Shown here: positions 12,600 to 24,154 of the stretch, in pieces | How positions within the stretch are numbered: the stretch's first letter is position 1 | How the letters are laid out: each line of letters opens with the position of its first letter | Assembly (NCBI RefSeq): GCF_963576615.1 | Contig: NC_088711.1 | Span: forward strand, 1,178,001 to 1,242,000 | DNA: 64,000 bases | Origin: Watersipora subatra | Taxonomy: Eukaryota > Bryozoa > Gymnolaemata > Cheilostomatida > Watersiporidae | Direction: 5' to 3' | The notes under the pieces: model-generated | What the model saw: the letters and a program-made list of their open reading frames with translations, nothing else | What the model was told of the DNA's origin: nothing | Databases searched by the model: none | Position numbers and translations under genes: made by a program

Positions 12600-14300
12600 A
12601 CATATGCATTTAAAAAATAGTTTGAACCTGCCTACTCATCGTGTCTTTTTAATGATAAAATATCAGTATCTTTTCTTAGTAAAAATAATGATTCTTTTGA
12701 TCTTGAGAATGAATCGAAGGGCCGTGTTCTGCACCATTTCAACTTTTTAAATTGATTTTGTTGGTAAAGATCGTACACCTGAGAAGCATATGCTAAGGCA
12801 GGTCTCATTATAGAATAATATACAATTTTACGTGTTGGTAGATCCAGATACTTGCAAAACCTGGAAAGTAAGAATAGTAATTGATTTGAATGAGATACTT
12901 TTTGTCAATGTGCCTATTGCATTTTAGGTAGATTGTAATTAACTCCCAAGGAAGGATGCAAAGTAACTTTAGAATGGAGTTTACTACAAAATGTGTATAC
13001 AGGGTGATCTTGTATCTGTTTACCTACTTGAAGAAAAGCACATTTAGCAACTTTAAATTTCGTTTGCCACTTATTTGACCAATTTGCTAAACATGTTATA
13101 TTGTTATTTATCAAGTTACTATTGTGAGTTGTGTTGTATATATTGTATCATCAGCAAATAAATGACAATGCGATTTATCGAATTTGACAAATTTATTTAT
13201 ACATAACAAAACAGTAGTGGTCTCAAAACTGACCGCTGTGGAACACCTGATGCCACTAACTTAGTGCCAGACCATGTCTTTTATCTCAACAAACTAATAC
13301 CTATCTTTGAAAAAATTTTCAATCCAAGATATAATTGATGCATTCAAGCCAATGGTTTTTAGTTTTTGAATAAGTTTGCAGTGGTTTACAGCATCAAAAG
13401 CTTAAGAAAAGCCAAAGATAATTATACCTATTGTATGTCCTTGGTCAAAAAAGTAAAAAATGTAATCTATAGTGTGAACAAGCTTAGTCTCACACGATCT
13501 ATGTCGACAAAGGCCGTCTTGACACTCTTCACAAAAGTTGCACTGTTTAAAAATGTTATATAAATATGAAGCAATGATGTGTTTCATTTGTTTGCAAATT
13601 AAAATTGTTAAAGAAATTGGTATACATAAAATCTACTAATTGCTTTCTTGCTTTCTTATGAATAAGCAAAATTTTACCTAGCTTCCAAACTAAAGAAAGT
13701 GTACCAGTAGACAATAAATAAGCAAATATATCCGTCAAGTACTTTGATATGGAAAAAAATTGGAATTTAATGGGAGGAAAGGTTTTTAGCATGCTGATAG
13801 TAATGTTATTGGGTGCGCATGTTTTCTTAGTACCAAGGTCATCGAGTAAGTGTTGAACCCCTATATTATCAAAAACAAGATCATTAACACAAATACCAGT
13901 TCTTGTTTGATTTCTGCATCAGTGGACTCTAATTCCATCATCAGCAACAATAGTTGACTCAAAGAAGATATTGAAGCATTTGGCTTTAACTTCAGGTGTT
14001 TTTAAGACAACCTTTTTCTCTCAAATTTGAAATTATATTAGAGCCATTACTTTGACAAAACTGATGGTGTTTGAAGAAAAGCTTTGAATTGCCGTTTGAA
14101 AGTGGCTTGTACAACTTTTTATGCAAATAGCTTTTCTTAGCATATCTAACTTTTAACTTATTTATTTTTAAAGTCAACTCCTACCTATTCATGTTATGCT
14201 TCCATGTAGATGGTAATTTTATAATGGTGTTGTACAACTGTCATTGTTTAGCAAGCTTCTCCTGAGCTCTTTGATCATTCAAAATGGCTCTTTACATTGC
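12600..14300 (-). pseudogene. Decayed non-LTR retrotransposon reverse transcriptase
   Basis: Minus-strand frames, broken by stops and shifts, spell reverse transcriptase blocks in order. A linker-like block (KPLSNGNSKLFF) lies at about 14100. STGTLSLVWKLGKILLIHKK at about 13650-13710 matches the TGxLPxxWK...PIHKKG block. An R-SC-TKLV-ID and FDQGH region lies at 13402-13520. The catalytic FADD reads at 13142-13165, and a post-catalytic thumb-like region follows at 12914-13080. The layout fits the jockey/CR1 group. No intact endonuclease, no clear poly-A tail and no target duplication were located, so this is a dead fragment. Confidence 0.85.
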
Positions 14301-14454
14301 TTACTCAAAGTTACCTTAGGTACACAACTGTCTATAGGTTCAATATTGCATGGACAAAAAGATTGTAAACTTCATCAATAAGCTTTGAACTTTCAATAGC
14401 AGATTTTAGAGCTCTTTTCATTTTGAATGTGATACAGATACAAATCACAATACA

Positions 14455-15089
14455 GGTAAGGAGCTTTTGGATGCCTCTACCTACTCTCTGAGGTAGCATA
14501 AAAAGATATTGATTGTTGAATGAGTGTACATAATAAGCAATTGTTTAGGCCTGTGAGTATCACAATGCTTGGAGTTTTTTACCACAGTAATTATTCTATC
14601 AGCTACTGAATGCTCGGCAGACGAATCCAATAAAAACATTTTTAGCATTAGTTAAACATCTCTGTTATACAGCAAGCAGTCAGTCGGTTATCATAACCTA
14701 TAAACATAAACTATTTACAAAGATCTTGGGCCAGTTTTTAATGATGCATCAAGAAAGTTAAACTTACCTACAGCCAACTAGACTTACTCTACTTAATTAT
14801 CACATACTATCATGTACCCCAATACTGCATATTCACCATAATTTCATGCAATTATGACAAGTACACAATTTAAATCTAAATACCCGGTGTATATCCCCTA
14901 TGCATATGTGTAACCCTGTGCGTACAAAGAGGAAAGCTCTTTAAGAACTTTACACCAGCAAGAATAACATCAATAACTTTTTTTTTAAAACAAGCTTTTG
15001 ATAGTTTATCCCCTTTACTTTATTCCCTTTGGGCATATCTGTTTGGTGATATCTGTTAGAAAAACGGTAGTAGCCATGGTCTGAACTTG
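14455..15089. repeat. Dispersed 0.63-kb duplication, copy B
   Basis: This is the second copy of 9979-10611, about 3.8 kb from it in the same orientation. It lies next to the retrotransposon remnant. No open frame is shared by both copies. Confidence 0.85.
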
Positions 15090-16712
15090 AGTAGTCAATT
15101 TCAAGGACACTGTTATGAGAGCAAGATTGTTGAATAGAAAGGGTGAAATAATAATATATTTTATTATTATGTTTAAACTAAAAATAAGGTCCAGTATGCT
15201 GTCACGAATATGAGTAGGCTGGAATACATGCAGACTCAAGCCTGAATCAAAAATAAAAAGCCTAAAACTGGAAAGGTTCAGAACAAGATCCGGTGTAGTG
15301 TCTATGAATAATCTGTGCCAACCAAAGATGCAACCTTTATATTTATCATTGCCTATATAATGTGCATTTTAAATAACAATTATAGCAAAATATGCAACTC
15401 CGTGAAGCGACATTTCACACCTTTGCATTGACCATTCATCTATTTTATTAATTATATTATTGTCCAAACCTTTACCTGCTAACTTAGGCATATTGCACCT
15501 ATGTTAGCTAGTTTTTGACATGAACTCGCACATAACGACTTAGGTAGTAAAATAAAAGATTATATTCTTAAGTTACGGCATAAGGCTTTGTCATGGTTTT
15601 ATAATTAATACAGATGCATTATAAGGTTATATTTGTGTTTTATTTTCTCAAAATATTTTAAAGCATTGAACAACAGTATTTTAAGTAAAGCACGTATGCA
15701 GTCATCATATAACCAATACAATTAACTTTACAAAAACATTAAATAATATAATCATAGGCTGACTGCCCTTGACCCAAACATTCTACTTCCGCAGCGGATT
15801 CTACAGCGGAAAGCTGCGACAACCTAGCTTTTTTTCTTGCAGTTGATGTCTTTTTCGGTAAAATCAAACTCCTTTGCGAACCATGTAGTAAAACCCATCA
15901 ACAATTTTAAGGTTTTTCTTTTGGCAACTTTTACAATGAATCTATTAACAATCCAAATTAAACAAATTTGAGGAAAACAGATTTCATGTCTGAATCTCCC
16001 AATCTAAAAAAAGAGATTACGTGTTAGCAATGATATACAGCCCCCACTGTATATCATTGGCGTTAGACAGTGTGATATAAACACGGAGAAGACAACTCCG
16101 AATTTCATGTTTTGACACACTACTACAAATTTGATGATGTCATGATTCAAGAAGGCAAAGACATTAATCCATAAAAAAACTGAAAAAAAGCTAACAAGAC
16201 AATTCCTACAATAGAACTGTAGCATTCCAATCAAAGCATCACAAAGAGCACAAACATTCTTCATTTCGTTGGCCAGGTAACTAGTTAGCAAGCAATATTG
16301 TCTGAGTGTGAGTGGGTAGCTCTTCAACTAAGAATAATGAGAGGTGTTCGGGAGTTTAGTTGTAAACCTAATATATGCAAAAGGAAGTTACTACCATACA
16401 ATCAGTTTAACAGTGTGGGAACTTTGATTCCCAGTTTTTGTTGTTTTTATACTTTGTTAAAGTCAGAAGCCCAAAACAAGACGTCATAGGTTTCATTTGG
16501 CTGAGAACAAAGCAATTAAAAATATTAAACACTTTCAAGTCTCATTAGAAGTTTTAGACTCAGAATAGTCGTATAAATTCTTTTGTAGTTGCCAAATTGT
16601 TTTTCACATACATGTACATCAAAGTATCAAGACTGCATTAAACAAGTAACTACTATTAGCCTGATAGTTATTAGTTATTTCTAGCTTTACACGATTAACT
16701 TTTACATGATTA
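15090..16712. other. Intergenic DNA without a supported gene
   Basis: There is a 107-codon open frame on the minus strand (16004-16327) without a convincing family. It is Cys/Phe/Val-rich and lacks a donor at its end, so I do not call it a gene. The remainder is AT-rich single-copy-looking sequence. Confidence 0.4.
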
Positions 16713-16928
16713 ATTTGTATATACAAGTGTACATGTATATATACAAGTGTACATGTATATATACAAGTGTACATGTATATATACAAGTGTACATGTATAT
16801 ATACAAGTGTACATGTATATATACAAGTATGTATACAAATGTGCATGAATATGTGCAAGTATGTATACAAATGTGCATGAATATGTGCAAGTGTACATGT
16901 ATATATACAAGTGTACATGTATATGTAA
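16713..16928. repeat. 20-bp tandem array with 32-bp variants
   Basis: Six regular 20-bp units (ATACAAGTGTACATGTATAT) are followed by two longer variants with ATGTGCATGAATATGTGC, and then regular units again. Because the unit is nearly self-complementary, all frames on both strands stay open and give spurious Tyr/Cys/Thr/His proteins. Confidence 0.92.
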
Positions 16929-17005
16929 GTTAATCATATCAGAAACCATATCAGAAGCTCTGTTCAATAACTTTTCTTGATTTTAAGAGAGAGAAAGCTC
17001 CAGAG

Positions 17006-17517
17006 ATGGCCATAGTAAACAAAGTGGAGCACATCGGTGTACCTCCCCAGCTACGTAGCACCTTAATAGGCTTGAACAGCGTCTTGACAGACTTGGGCTT
17101 TCCTAGGTGGATATTGGTCAAATGGCAGGTGCCTCCTCTGCTGACATTTTGGCTGCTGCTTACTCTATTGCTTTCTGGCCTCCGATGGTTCGCCCTTTCA
17201 CAAATAGCATTTACCCTTTACAAGCTATATGAAGAGTATGGGGAGCCTGTCTCTGATTGGGTGAATGGAGCTAATGGTGAGTATGGCTTGTGGTAATTGA
17301 AGGAAAAAGTTCGATGTCTATATTTTACTATTTCTTACTCTCCAGACAGTCTTAACAGATGTTAATGGTCAATTGTTGCACAGGTTATAGAATCCAGAGG
17401 CATCGATCTGCTTCACAGAACGGCTCTACGAGGAGCAGCTCAAAGCAGAGAACCGAGTCTACTCCTAAGACAACATCTCCGACATACGAAGACGAGGAGG
17501 GTGAATACTCAAGCTGA
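17006..17517 (+). CDS. Small membrane protein, two exons, 134 aa, unrecognised family
   Basis: Exons are 17006-17276 and 17384-17517. The donor is AATG|GTGAGT and the acceptor TTGTTGCACAG, joined in phase 1; the stop is TGA at 17515. The ATG sits in GAGATGG, an acceptable start context. Residues 1-43 are a soluble head (VEHIGVPPQLRS). Residues 44-68 are strongly hydrophobic (LLTFWLLLTLLLSGL) and form one membrane span or hairpin. FTLYKLYEEYGEPVSDW follows, and then a Ser/Thr/Arg tail turning acidic at the end (YEDEEGEYSS). The tail contains RHRS, a possible basophilic kinase site. The intron is only 107 bp. I do not recognise the family; an ER or organelle membrane role is only a guess. Confidence 0.72.
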
Positions 17518-19096
17518 ACAACATAAGCATGTGATTCATCACGTAGACACTGCAATCTTTCCTCAAACATTTTCCAACACAACCTAATGCTCTGCGGATA
17601 CAATAAGATCGACAGAAAATATAGAAAATTTGTATTGCGATAAAATCATACATAGAATACATGTTTTTTCTAAAAGCGAAAAACTACAAGATATTTTAAG
17701 GGCAATGCATAGATAGTGACGAATAGTCAAGAAAAAGGAATAGAATACACAATAACTACAATGTTTGTAGTGAGGAGCATTCATTCTGCTAAAAGCAGGT
17801 TGTATACCAGATTAGTTGATGTATGAACCTTGATAAGAAAAAAAATAATGTTAAAATGTTGCATCGCTATAGCGATCCAAAGAAGTAGAGTTCATAGGTC
17901 ATTGTTTCGAATGAAGCGATTTCCTTCTGAATGTCTGCCATGATAACTGCTCCTTGCTTTTTTAAGTGTACCTACAAATACAGCAAATAGCTGATAGTAA
18001 CAAGAAAATGCCTAAAAACAGTTGTATTGATGTGCATGAACAGCAGTGCCTTTGGTGCACAAGTACTCGATATACAGTAATGCATGAAAATTTTCTCTCA
18101 ATTGTAAGTGCAACTTGAATTAGCAAATCTGGTCATTCACTGTTCGCATGGACTACAAAGCTAAAGAGCAATCGGCTGGCAATAATAACATTAAAACTGG
18201 TCTGATAAACTTCTAGTCTAGATATAAAAGATAAAGTGTTATTAATTGGACAACGTCTCTCTATATATACCACTCCGCTATCATAGGTACCCATACACAA
18301 ATTTATGCCTTAAAACGACATGACCTACATCTAAACACAACATGTTAACTATAGGTGACAAATCACAGACAAACAGTTTTTTTGCGACATCCATCACCAA
18401 TTCGTCTAGGATTTCAATGGTGTGAGAGCGGCTGTCTCAAGGTATTAAAAACAATTATGACACAGGCCAATTTGATTTAATTAAGAGTCATGCCCCCATG
18501 AAATAGCTTTTAGTGAGTCAACATATGTGCATGTACAAGCTAACTCATAGTCATTCTGTTGTATCCAGTAAGCGGATAAAAACTGCGCGGCGCTTACAAA
18601 ATACCTTAAACCATGAATATTGATCCAAATAAGGAGTCGAATTTACTAGTTGCGCCTTGATAAATATTTCAGTCTATGATGGGAGATACACTTGCAAAAT
18701 TACCGAAACTTCTTTCACTTTTCAGTAATTTTTCAATGGAAAATGTTTAAATATTATGCAATCACCAAGAGAGAAATACGCTACTTTATACCTGTCTAGA
18801 AATATGAAGGCTTATATAAAATACAGCATAAGAGAATGTATGAATACAAAGTCGGTAGCATTTCAATAAATCATTCATTGCCTTAAAGGAGACAAATCCA
18901 AATATAAAAAGTGGTTACAAATATTTCTTAAACATTGTTAAAGGTATAGTAAGCAAATACGTATATAAGTATATAATACGTATATATACGCATTATATAC
19001 GTATATATATACATATATAGTACGTATATATACGTATATAAGCAAGAGTGTGTATTGTGTGTATACGCATCTAATGAATCAGTTGATATGCACATA
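17518..19096. other. 3' flank of the small membrane protein gene and intergenic DNA
   Basis: No canonical AATAAA was found close to the stop, so the polyadenylation site is unassigned. An AT-rich palindromic stretch of TACGTATATATACG words lies at 18952-19035. Minus-strand ORFs at 17385-17784 overlap the last exon and flank and have no support. Confidence 0.4.
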
Positions 19097-19975
19097 CAGT
19101 AGGCACTCCGACAATGGAAATAATTTTAAATATTCCATTCCAAAAAGGTTGCATTATAAGGATTTTATGTTATTCGAACTGTAAGATACATGTAGATTGA
19201 CTAATCCGTTCCAAGATTTTTCTAAACTCACCCTTTGGTCATGCAAAAACAAAAAAACGAGACAGAACTTTTTAATTTGTGGGCTTGTACCGTAACTGCA
19301 GTATTACTGGTTGGCTGTACCGTAACTGCAGTATTATTGGTTGGCTGTACCGTAACTGCAGTATTATTGGTTGGCTGTACCATAACTGCAGTACTATTGG
19401 TTTGTTGTACCGTAACTGCAGTATTATTGGTTGGCTGTACCGTAACTGCAGTATTATTGGTTGGCTGTACCGTAACTGCAGTATTATTGGTTTGCTGTAC
19501 CGTAACTGCAGTATTATTGGTTGGTTGTACCGTAACTGCAGTATTATTGGTTTGCTGTACCGTAACTGCAGTATTATTGGTTTGCTGTACCGTAACTGCA
19601 GTATTATTGGTTTGCATCGACAACTGTTTTCCTTTTTCTGATCAATCTCACTGGTTTTATAAATCATGATTGCGGTAATTTTACAATAAGGTGACGGAGA
19701 GCGCACATCTTCAACGTTCATTCACAACAAACGATTTGCTTATTTTTACTAAACAGCAAAGTCTATTGCGCAGTAAAACTAATTATATATAGTTTATACA
19801 TCGACAATAAATCAAAAAACAAAAGTATTTATACTGTAAAAAGAGTGGTACTACCCACTCGCCTCCATCTACACCCAGGGGTCAAGGTTAGGAAAAAAGA
19901 TAACTTTGCATGATACTCCAACTCGTGACATTTAGATTGGTAGACCAACACTGCGATACTTGCACCAATCGGTCC
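19097..19975 (+). mobile_element. CAGTAGA-family MITE, copy 3, with internal satellite expansion
   Basis: It opens at TA + CAGTAGGCACTCCGACAA, a variant of the family TIR. It follows the order of the other copies: CTAATCYGTTCYAAGA, the GGCTGTACCGTAACTG block, the GCGGTAATTTTACA block, and the CCAACTCGTGACATT block at 19918. The single 30-bp block of sister copies is here an 11-unit array. The far end is not clear and runs into repeat R1. Confidence 0.72.
19285..19616. repeat. 30-bp minisatellite inside the MITE, 11 copies
   Basis: The unit is 30 bp, built on CCGTAACTGCAGTATTATTG and GTTGGCTGTA. Copies differ mainly at TTGG versus TTTG. As 30 is divisible by three, all six frames are open and produce repeat proteins of 120-149 codons, which are artefacts. 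Confidence 0.95.
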
Positions 19976-19989
19976 CCTGTAAACATTGA

Positions 19990-20143
19990 CTTGCAACAAA
20001 ATTCACAGTACTGTTATTTGGTATCAAAAGGTTCACCATGTCTTACTCTGTTGTGTTGTAGGTGCAAAATATGTGAAAAGGTGATTACAAGGTCTTAAAA
20101 GCTCAAAAACGAACAGTTAATCGCAGCTACCACGAAAATGTCG
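19990..20143 (+). repeat. Dispersed repeat family R1, copy 2
   Basis: Aligns with 10908-11054. A short piece with the same TTGCAACAAAATTCA start occurs at the very end of the window, about 63977. Confidence 0.72.
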
Positions 20144-20743
20144 TAGGTTGGAATCCCTCTCAAAATGGCTTAAATGTGACGTAGTTGAACACGATGTGCT
20201 TCTGTTTACACTTTCATGCAATCTTATTTGTCGAAATATTTTCACAAATATACTTCAAGCATTCAATAAAAACATGTCTATTGTCCTTACGTGTCACTGA
20301 TATCTCAAAACCTATTTGTATTATTTGTATTTGTATTATTTGTATCTAAAACCATATTTGTCCTCAACTCTTACTAATGACGTTAATGGTCTCCCATAGA
20401 CCTATTAACTATACATATATACATATGTTAACTATTAGTATAGTTAATAGGTCTATGGCCTCACCTCTAGTTGATTTGTTAGACTGTTGTGAGCGTGAGT
20501 CCTCTGGAAGGGGTCTGTATATTGACCTTTCTGATCTCTCAAATTCCTCCTCAACCTGTAGCAATCATTATACAGAATATATATACATGTACATACCTAT
20601 ATTCATATATATACATACCTATACATATATATATATATATAAATTGTTTCCTCACCCCGGATACCCCGTATGGGTGGTAAAGTCTGCTCTAACTCGGGTC
20701 TCCTACCAGAGACCCGAGTTATAGCAGAATATAAAGACCCGAG

Positions 20744-20785
<42 letters not shown>

Positions 20786-20836
20786 TATGTGGTTTACACT
20801 GTAAAGTGCTCAATAATCGAGTCAATTAGAGCGGTG
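20144..20836. other. AT-rich intergenic DNA with hairpins and microsatellite
   Basis: A (TA)n tract lies at 20738-20782. An inverted repeat CGGGTCTC..GAGACCCG lies at 20695-20718, and a CTATTAACTATAC palindrome at 20401-20450. No gene was found. Confidence 0.5.
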
Positions 20837-21023
20837 TATGAAGTTTATTAAAAACTACAGGTTAAAATCATTACTACTATTAGTTTTATGCAATCGTGTT
20901 GCAATCTTCAGGTAGAAGATTCTACCTTTCTAAGATTCTAGATTCTACCTGAAGATTGCAACACGATTGCATAAAACTAATAGTAGTAATGATTTTAACC
21001 TGTAGTTTTTAATAAACTTCATA
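20837..21023. repeat. Perfect 81-bp inverted repeat with 25-bp spacer
   Basis: Arms 20837-20917 and 20943-21023 are exact reverse complements over 81 bp. The spacer 20918-20942 (GATTCTACCTTTC...) is itself a degenerate duplicate of the arm end, so the innermost part may be a relic of the event. It would fold into a very stable hairpin as DNA or RNA. Confidence 0.97.
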
Positions 21024-21045
21024 CTATATATATATATATAAAGTA

Positions 21046-22633
21046 CAGTCACACCTCGACATACGAATGCCCCAACATACGAGAAAATTGAGATATGAAC
21101 AGTTCTGGGTGAGTCTCTTCCTCGAGACACAAGTAATCTCGGAGATACGAGCATACGAGACGGTTCTTAATGGCCTCTATATGGCTAATATGTATGTGTA
21201 TACTACAGGTATAATTATGGCCAAGTACGCGAGAGGCCGCTTTCGAAAACAGCATCGCTTGGTCTTTCTCCTCAAATCAGTTTGAAAAAAAATATTAAAA
21301 GGTTGACCAAAAGTTATAGTGAAAGCGAGGCAAAAAGCGCCAAACTGGTAACAGATAATAAAACATTAAGACGACAAAAGTAGAGCAAGTTTAGTAAAGG
21401 TTTGTGTGTTTAGTAGGTTGTATTCGTTTAACGTAAGTTATATTCGTTTACTGTAAGTTATATTCGTTTACTGTAAGTTATATTCGTTTAACGTAAGTTA
21501 TATTCGTTTACTGTAAGTTGTATTCGTTTACTGTAAGTTATATTCGTTTACTGTAAGTTATATTCGTTTACTGTAAGTTGTATTCGTTTACTGTAAGTTA
21601 TATTCGTTTACTGTAAGTTATATTCGTTTACTGTAAGTTGTATTCGTTTAGCGTAAGTTGTATTCGTTTACTGTAAGTTGTATTCGTTTACTGTAAGTTG
21701 TATTCGTTTACTGTAAGTTATATTCGTTTACTGTAAGTTATATTCGTTTAGCGTAAATTATATTCGTTTAGCGTAAGTTATATTCGTTTACTGTAAGTTA
21801 TATTCGTTTAGCGTAAGTTATATTCGTTTAGCGTAAGTTATATTCGTTTAGCGTAAGTTATATTCGTTTAGCGTAAGTTGTATTCGTTTAGCGTAAGTTA
21901 TATTCGTTTACTGTAAGTTATATTCGTTTACTGTAAGTTGTATTCGTTTACTGTAAGTTATTTTCGTTTACTGTAAGTTATATTCGTTTACTGTAAGTTA
22001 TATTCGTTTACTGTAAGTTGTATTCGTTTACTGTAAGTTGTATTCGTTTACTGTAAGTTATATTCGTTTACTGTAAGTTATATTCGTTTAGTGTAAGTTG
22101 TATTCGTTTAGCGTAAGTTATATTCGTTTACTGTAAGTTATATTCGTTTACTGTAAGTTATATTCGTTTACTGTAAGTTATATTCGTTTACTGTAAGTTA
22201 TATTCGTTTACTGTAAGTTATATTCGTTTACTGTAAGTTATATTCGTTTAGCGTAAGTTAAATTCAAAGTTTCTATTACGTAGTGTCACAAAAGGTTTAG
22301 TGTACTGAACGCGTTGCTGCCAAATCTCTCTCAGACCGCTGTTCACCAGTCAACCTCGAAGGTAAAAACTTACAGTAGTGTTCATAGTAATGTTACATTT
22401 TATTGCAGGTTTTAACAACTACATCGGTATTTGTTACTTTGTTAGTGTAAGGACTGAATTACGACTACTAAAAACACATTTTCCTCCATAATATCGTGTT
22501 TTGTGTTTTTTGATAGTATGGTAACAGATTAATTTGTATTTAGTTATTTTATATAGAAAATGATGGAGTAAATTGACAAATGACGCGAGCTCAGTCCCAG
22601 AACGAATGAAACTCAGATGTCGAGGTATGACTG
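21046..22633. mobile_element. TA-flanked DNA transposon (CAGTCAYACCTCGACAT ends) filled by a satellite
   Basis: The left end is TA + CAGTCACACCTCGACAT and the right end is the inverse ATGTCGAGGTATGACTG + TA. The termini and TA duplication fit the Tc1/mariner superfamily. No transposase remains. About half of its 1588 bp is the 20-bp satellite at 21421-22260. Short inverted subterminal words (GAGACGG, GATACGAGC) recur. A related but degraded copy lies at 31743-32174. Confidence 0.82.
21421..22260. repeat. 20-bp satellite, 42 copies, inside the transposon
   Basis: The unit is TATTCGTTTACTGTAAGTTA, exactly 20 bp with no indels across 42 units. Variation is confined almost entirely to three positions: CT, GC, AC or GT after TTTA, and final A or G. 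This looks like recent amplification with homogenisation. Confidence 0.97.
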
Positions 22634-22875
22634 TATATGTACATACACAAAAATACAGAATAACCATAAATACAAAATGTATATGCATATACCCACATAA
22701 TTTATATAACATATACATAGACACAGTATATATACATAAATACGAAATATACATCCATACATAAAATATATACAAAGTATATATATATATAAATATCTAT
22801 GTGCCATATACATACATAGCCTAATTATATATAGGTATATACAGATATATTATATATTTATATACATGTATATAC

Positions 22876-23030
22876 ATACCTATATATATAGTATAATGTA
22901 TAGTATGGGAGCACTTAATACCTAGTAGCCTACTTAGTTAGTGCTTTCAAGCAGATCTATGTCTGCTTGAAAAGACCTGTCATGATTAATAACCAACAGT
23001 CAAGCACTCCCCATACTATACATTATACGT
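22876..23030. mobile_element. Small inverted-repeat element (about 150 bp)
   Basis: The arms GTATAATGTATAGTATGGG and its inverse (CCCATACTATACATTATAC) bracket about 95 bp. That interior contains a second hairpin, TTTCAAGCAGA...TCTGCTTGAAA. This is either a MITE or a foldback remnant in an AT-rich setting. Confidence 0.6.
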
Positions 23031-24092
23031 ACTATCATTCTCTCTGCGCATAGAGTATCGAGTGCTTTTTATTATATTATATTTATATACATACATGTAC
23101 AGATACTTGTATATATACACACGCATATGTACATATATGTATATAGATGCATACGTGTACATGTACACGATATATATTGTTCCTTTTTACCATACAGAAG
23201 TTGTCTAACCTTAGTTATTATTTTGCAAGCATTTGACATCAGCTTCAAAAGCTTGCTACATGACGCATCCAAAAATCGATGATTACAATTTGGATGTTTG
23301 ACCATTTGCTATGAAAACAATTAAAAGCATGTAACATTTAGAATAACAATAACAAATACTATTTAATAACCACAATGATTCCAATGGAGAAGGCACCTGC
23401 TTTCGTGTGCCAGAGGAAACAGCATTATAACAAAGATACTTGTAGCTAACAGCTCAAGCAACAGAGATAATACAAGACTGCAGGTTGTAAATTTAGCTAA
23501 TTTTGGTTATCTATGGGCTTTGCTGTTCAACAACCCAAAAGACTCAGTTTGGACTTGCTAGCCACCAATTATGGAAAGATTTCTCGGTGTATCACGTAAT
23601 ATCAGGTATGCAGTATTTCTGTTATATTATGGAAACATCCGTGCTCTCGGAACAGCACCCTGCAGTATTCAAGCGTAGATTCTATGCAGGCAATGTCAAC
23701 CTCGTGACAACCAGGCCAGATCATTGGCAATGAAAGTGACCAGGAATATTTTGGTCAAGATAGCCAAAGCTTTTGGCACGCGAGCCATTTACAAGGATAA
23801 TGCAATGCTCAAGGCCAGCGTTACCGCGCATGCACATTATTCTTTGGAAGCCTCAGGGCCTTAACAATGCATATACGTAAGGGTATCACCGATAACAGGC
23901 CGACATTGGATTAACGGACATACAAAACCAGGATATGTGGTGCAAGCGGCTAGGCCATTAGATGCAAATGGTATGCAAGAGGGTAAACTTATGCCACTCT
24001 AAAGAAAATTAATATTAGAAGATATCAACCAGAGTGGACTACACAGGTTACTAACTGCTGCTTGCGGACTTCACAAATAGTGCTTAGTTCAA
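23031..24092. other. Intergenic DNA 3' of the LRMDA-like gene
   Basis: No exon was found. Short frames at 23072-23305 (minus) and 23503-23733 (plus) lack family or splice support. Confidence 0.4.
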
Positions 24093-24098
24093 TTTAAT
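24093..24098 (-). terminator. Polyadenylation signal ATTAAA of the LRMDA-like gene
   Basis: TTTAAT on the plus strand reads ATTAAA on the gene strand, about 57 bases after the TAG at 24155. It is the second most common signal form. Confidence 0.5.
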
Positions 24099-24154
24099 CT
24101 TCAGTGTTACGTACAGTGAGGGCTTTCTGACCGGCAACTGGATGTGCTGGTCTC

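Noticed and set aside
16004-16327. A 107-codon minus-strand frame with several cysteines
   Set aside because: I could not place it in a family, and no donor or upstream exon pairs with it. It may be chance or an old repeat.
16619-16967. Tyr/Cys/Thr/His-rich frames on both strands
   Set aside because: They come from a near-palindromic 20-bp array.
19228-19721. Four overlapping open frames of 120-149 codons on both strands
   Set aside because: A 30-bp repeat inside a MITE keeps all frames open. No start context, splice sites or composition typical of a protein.
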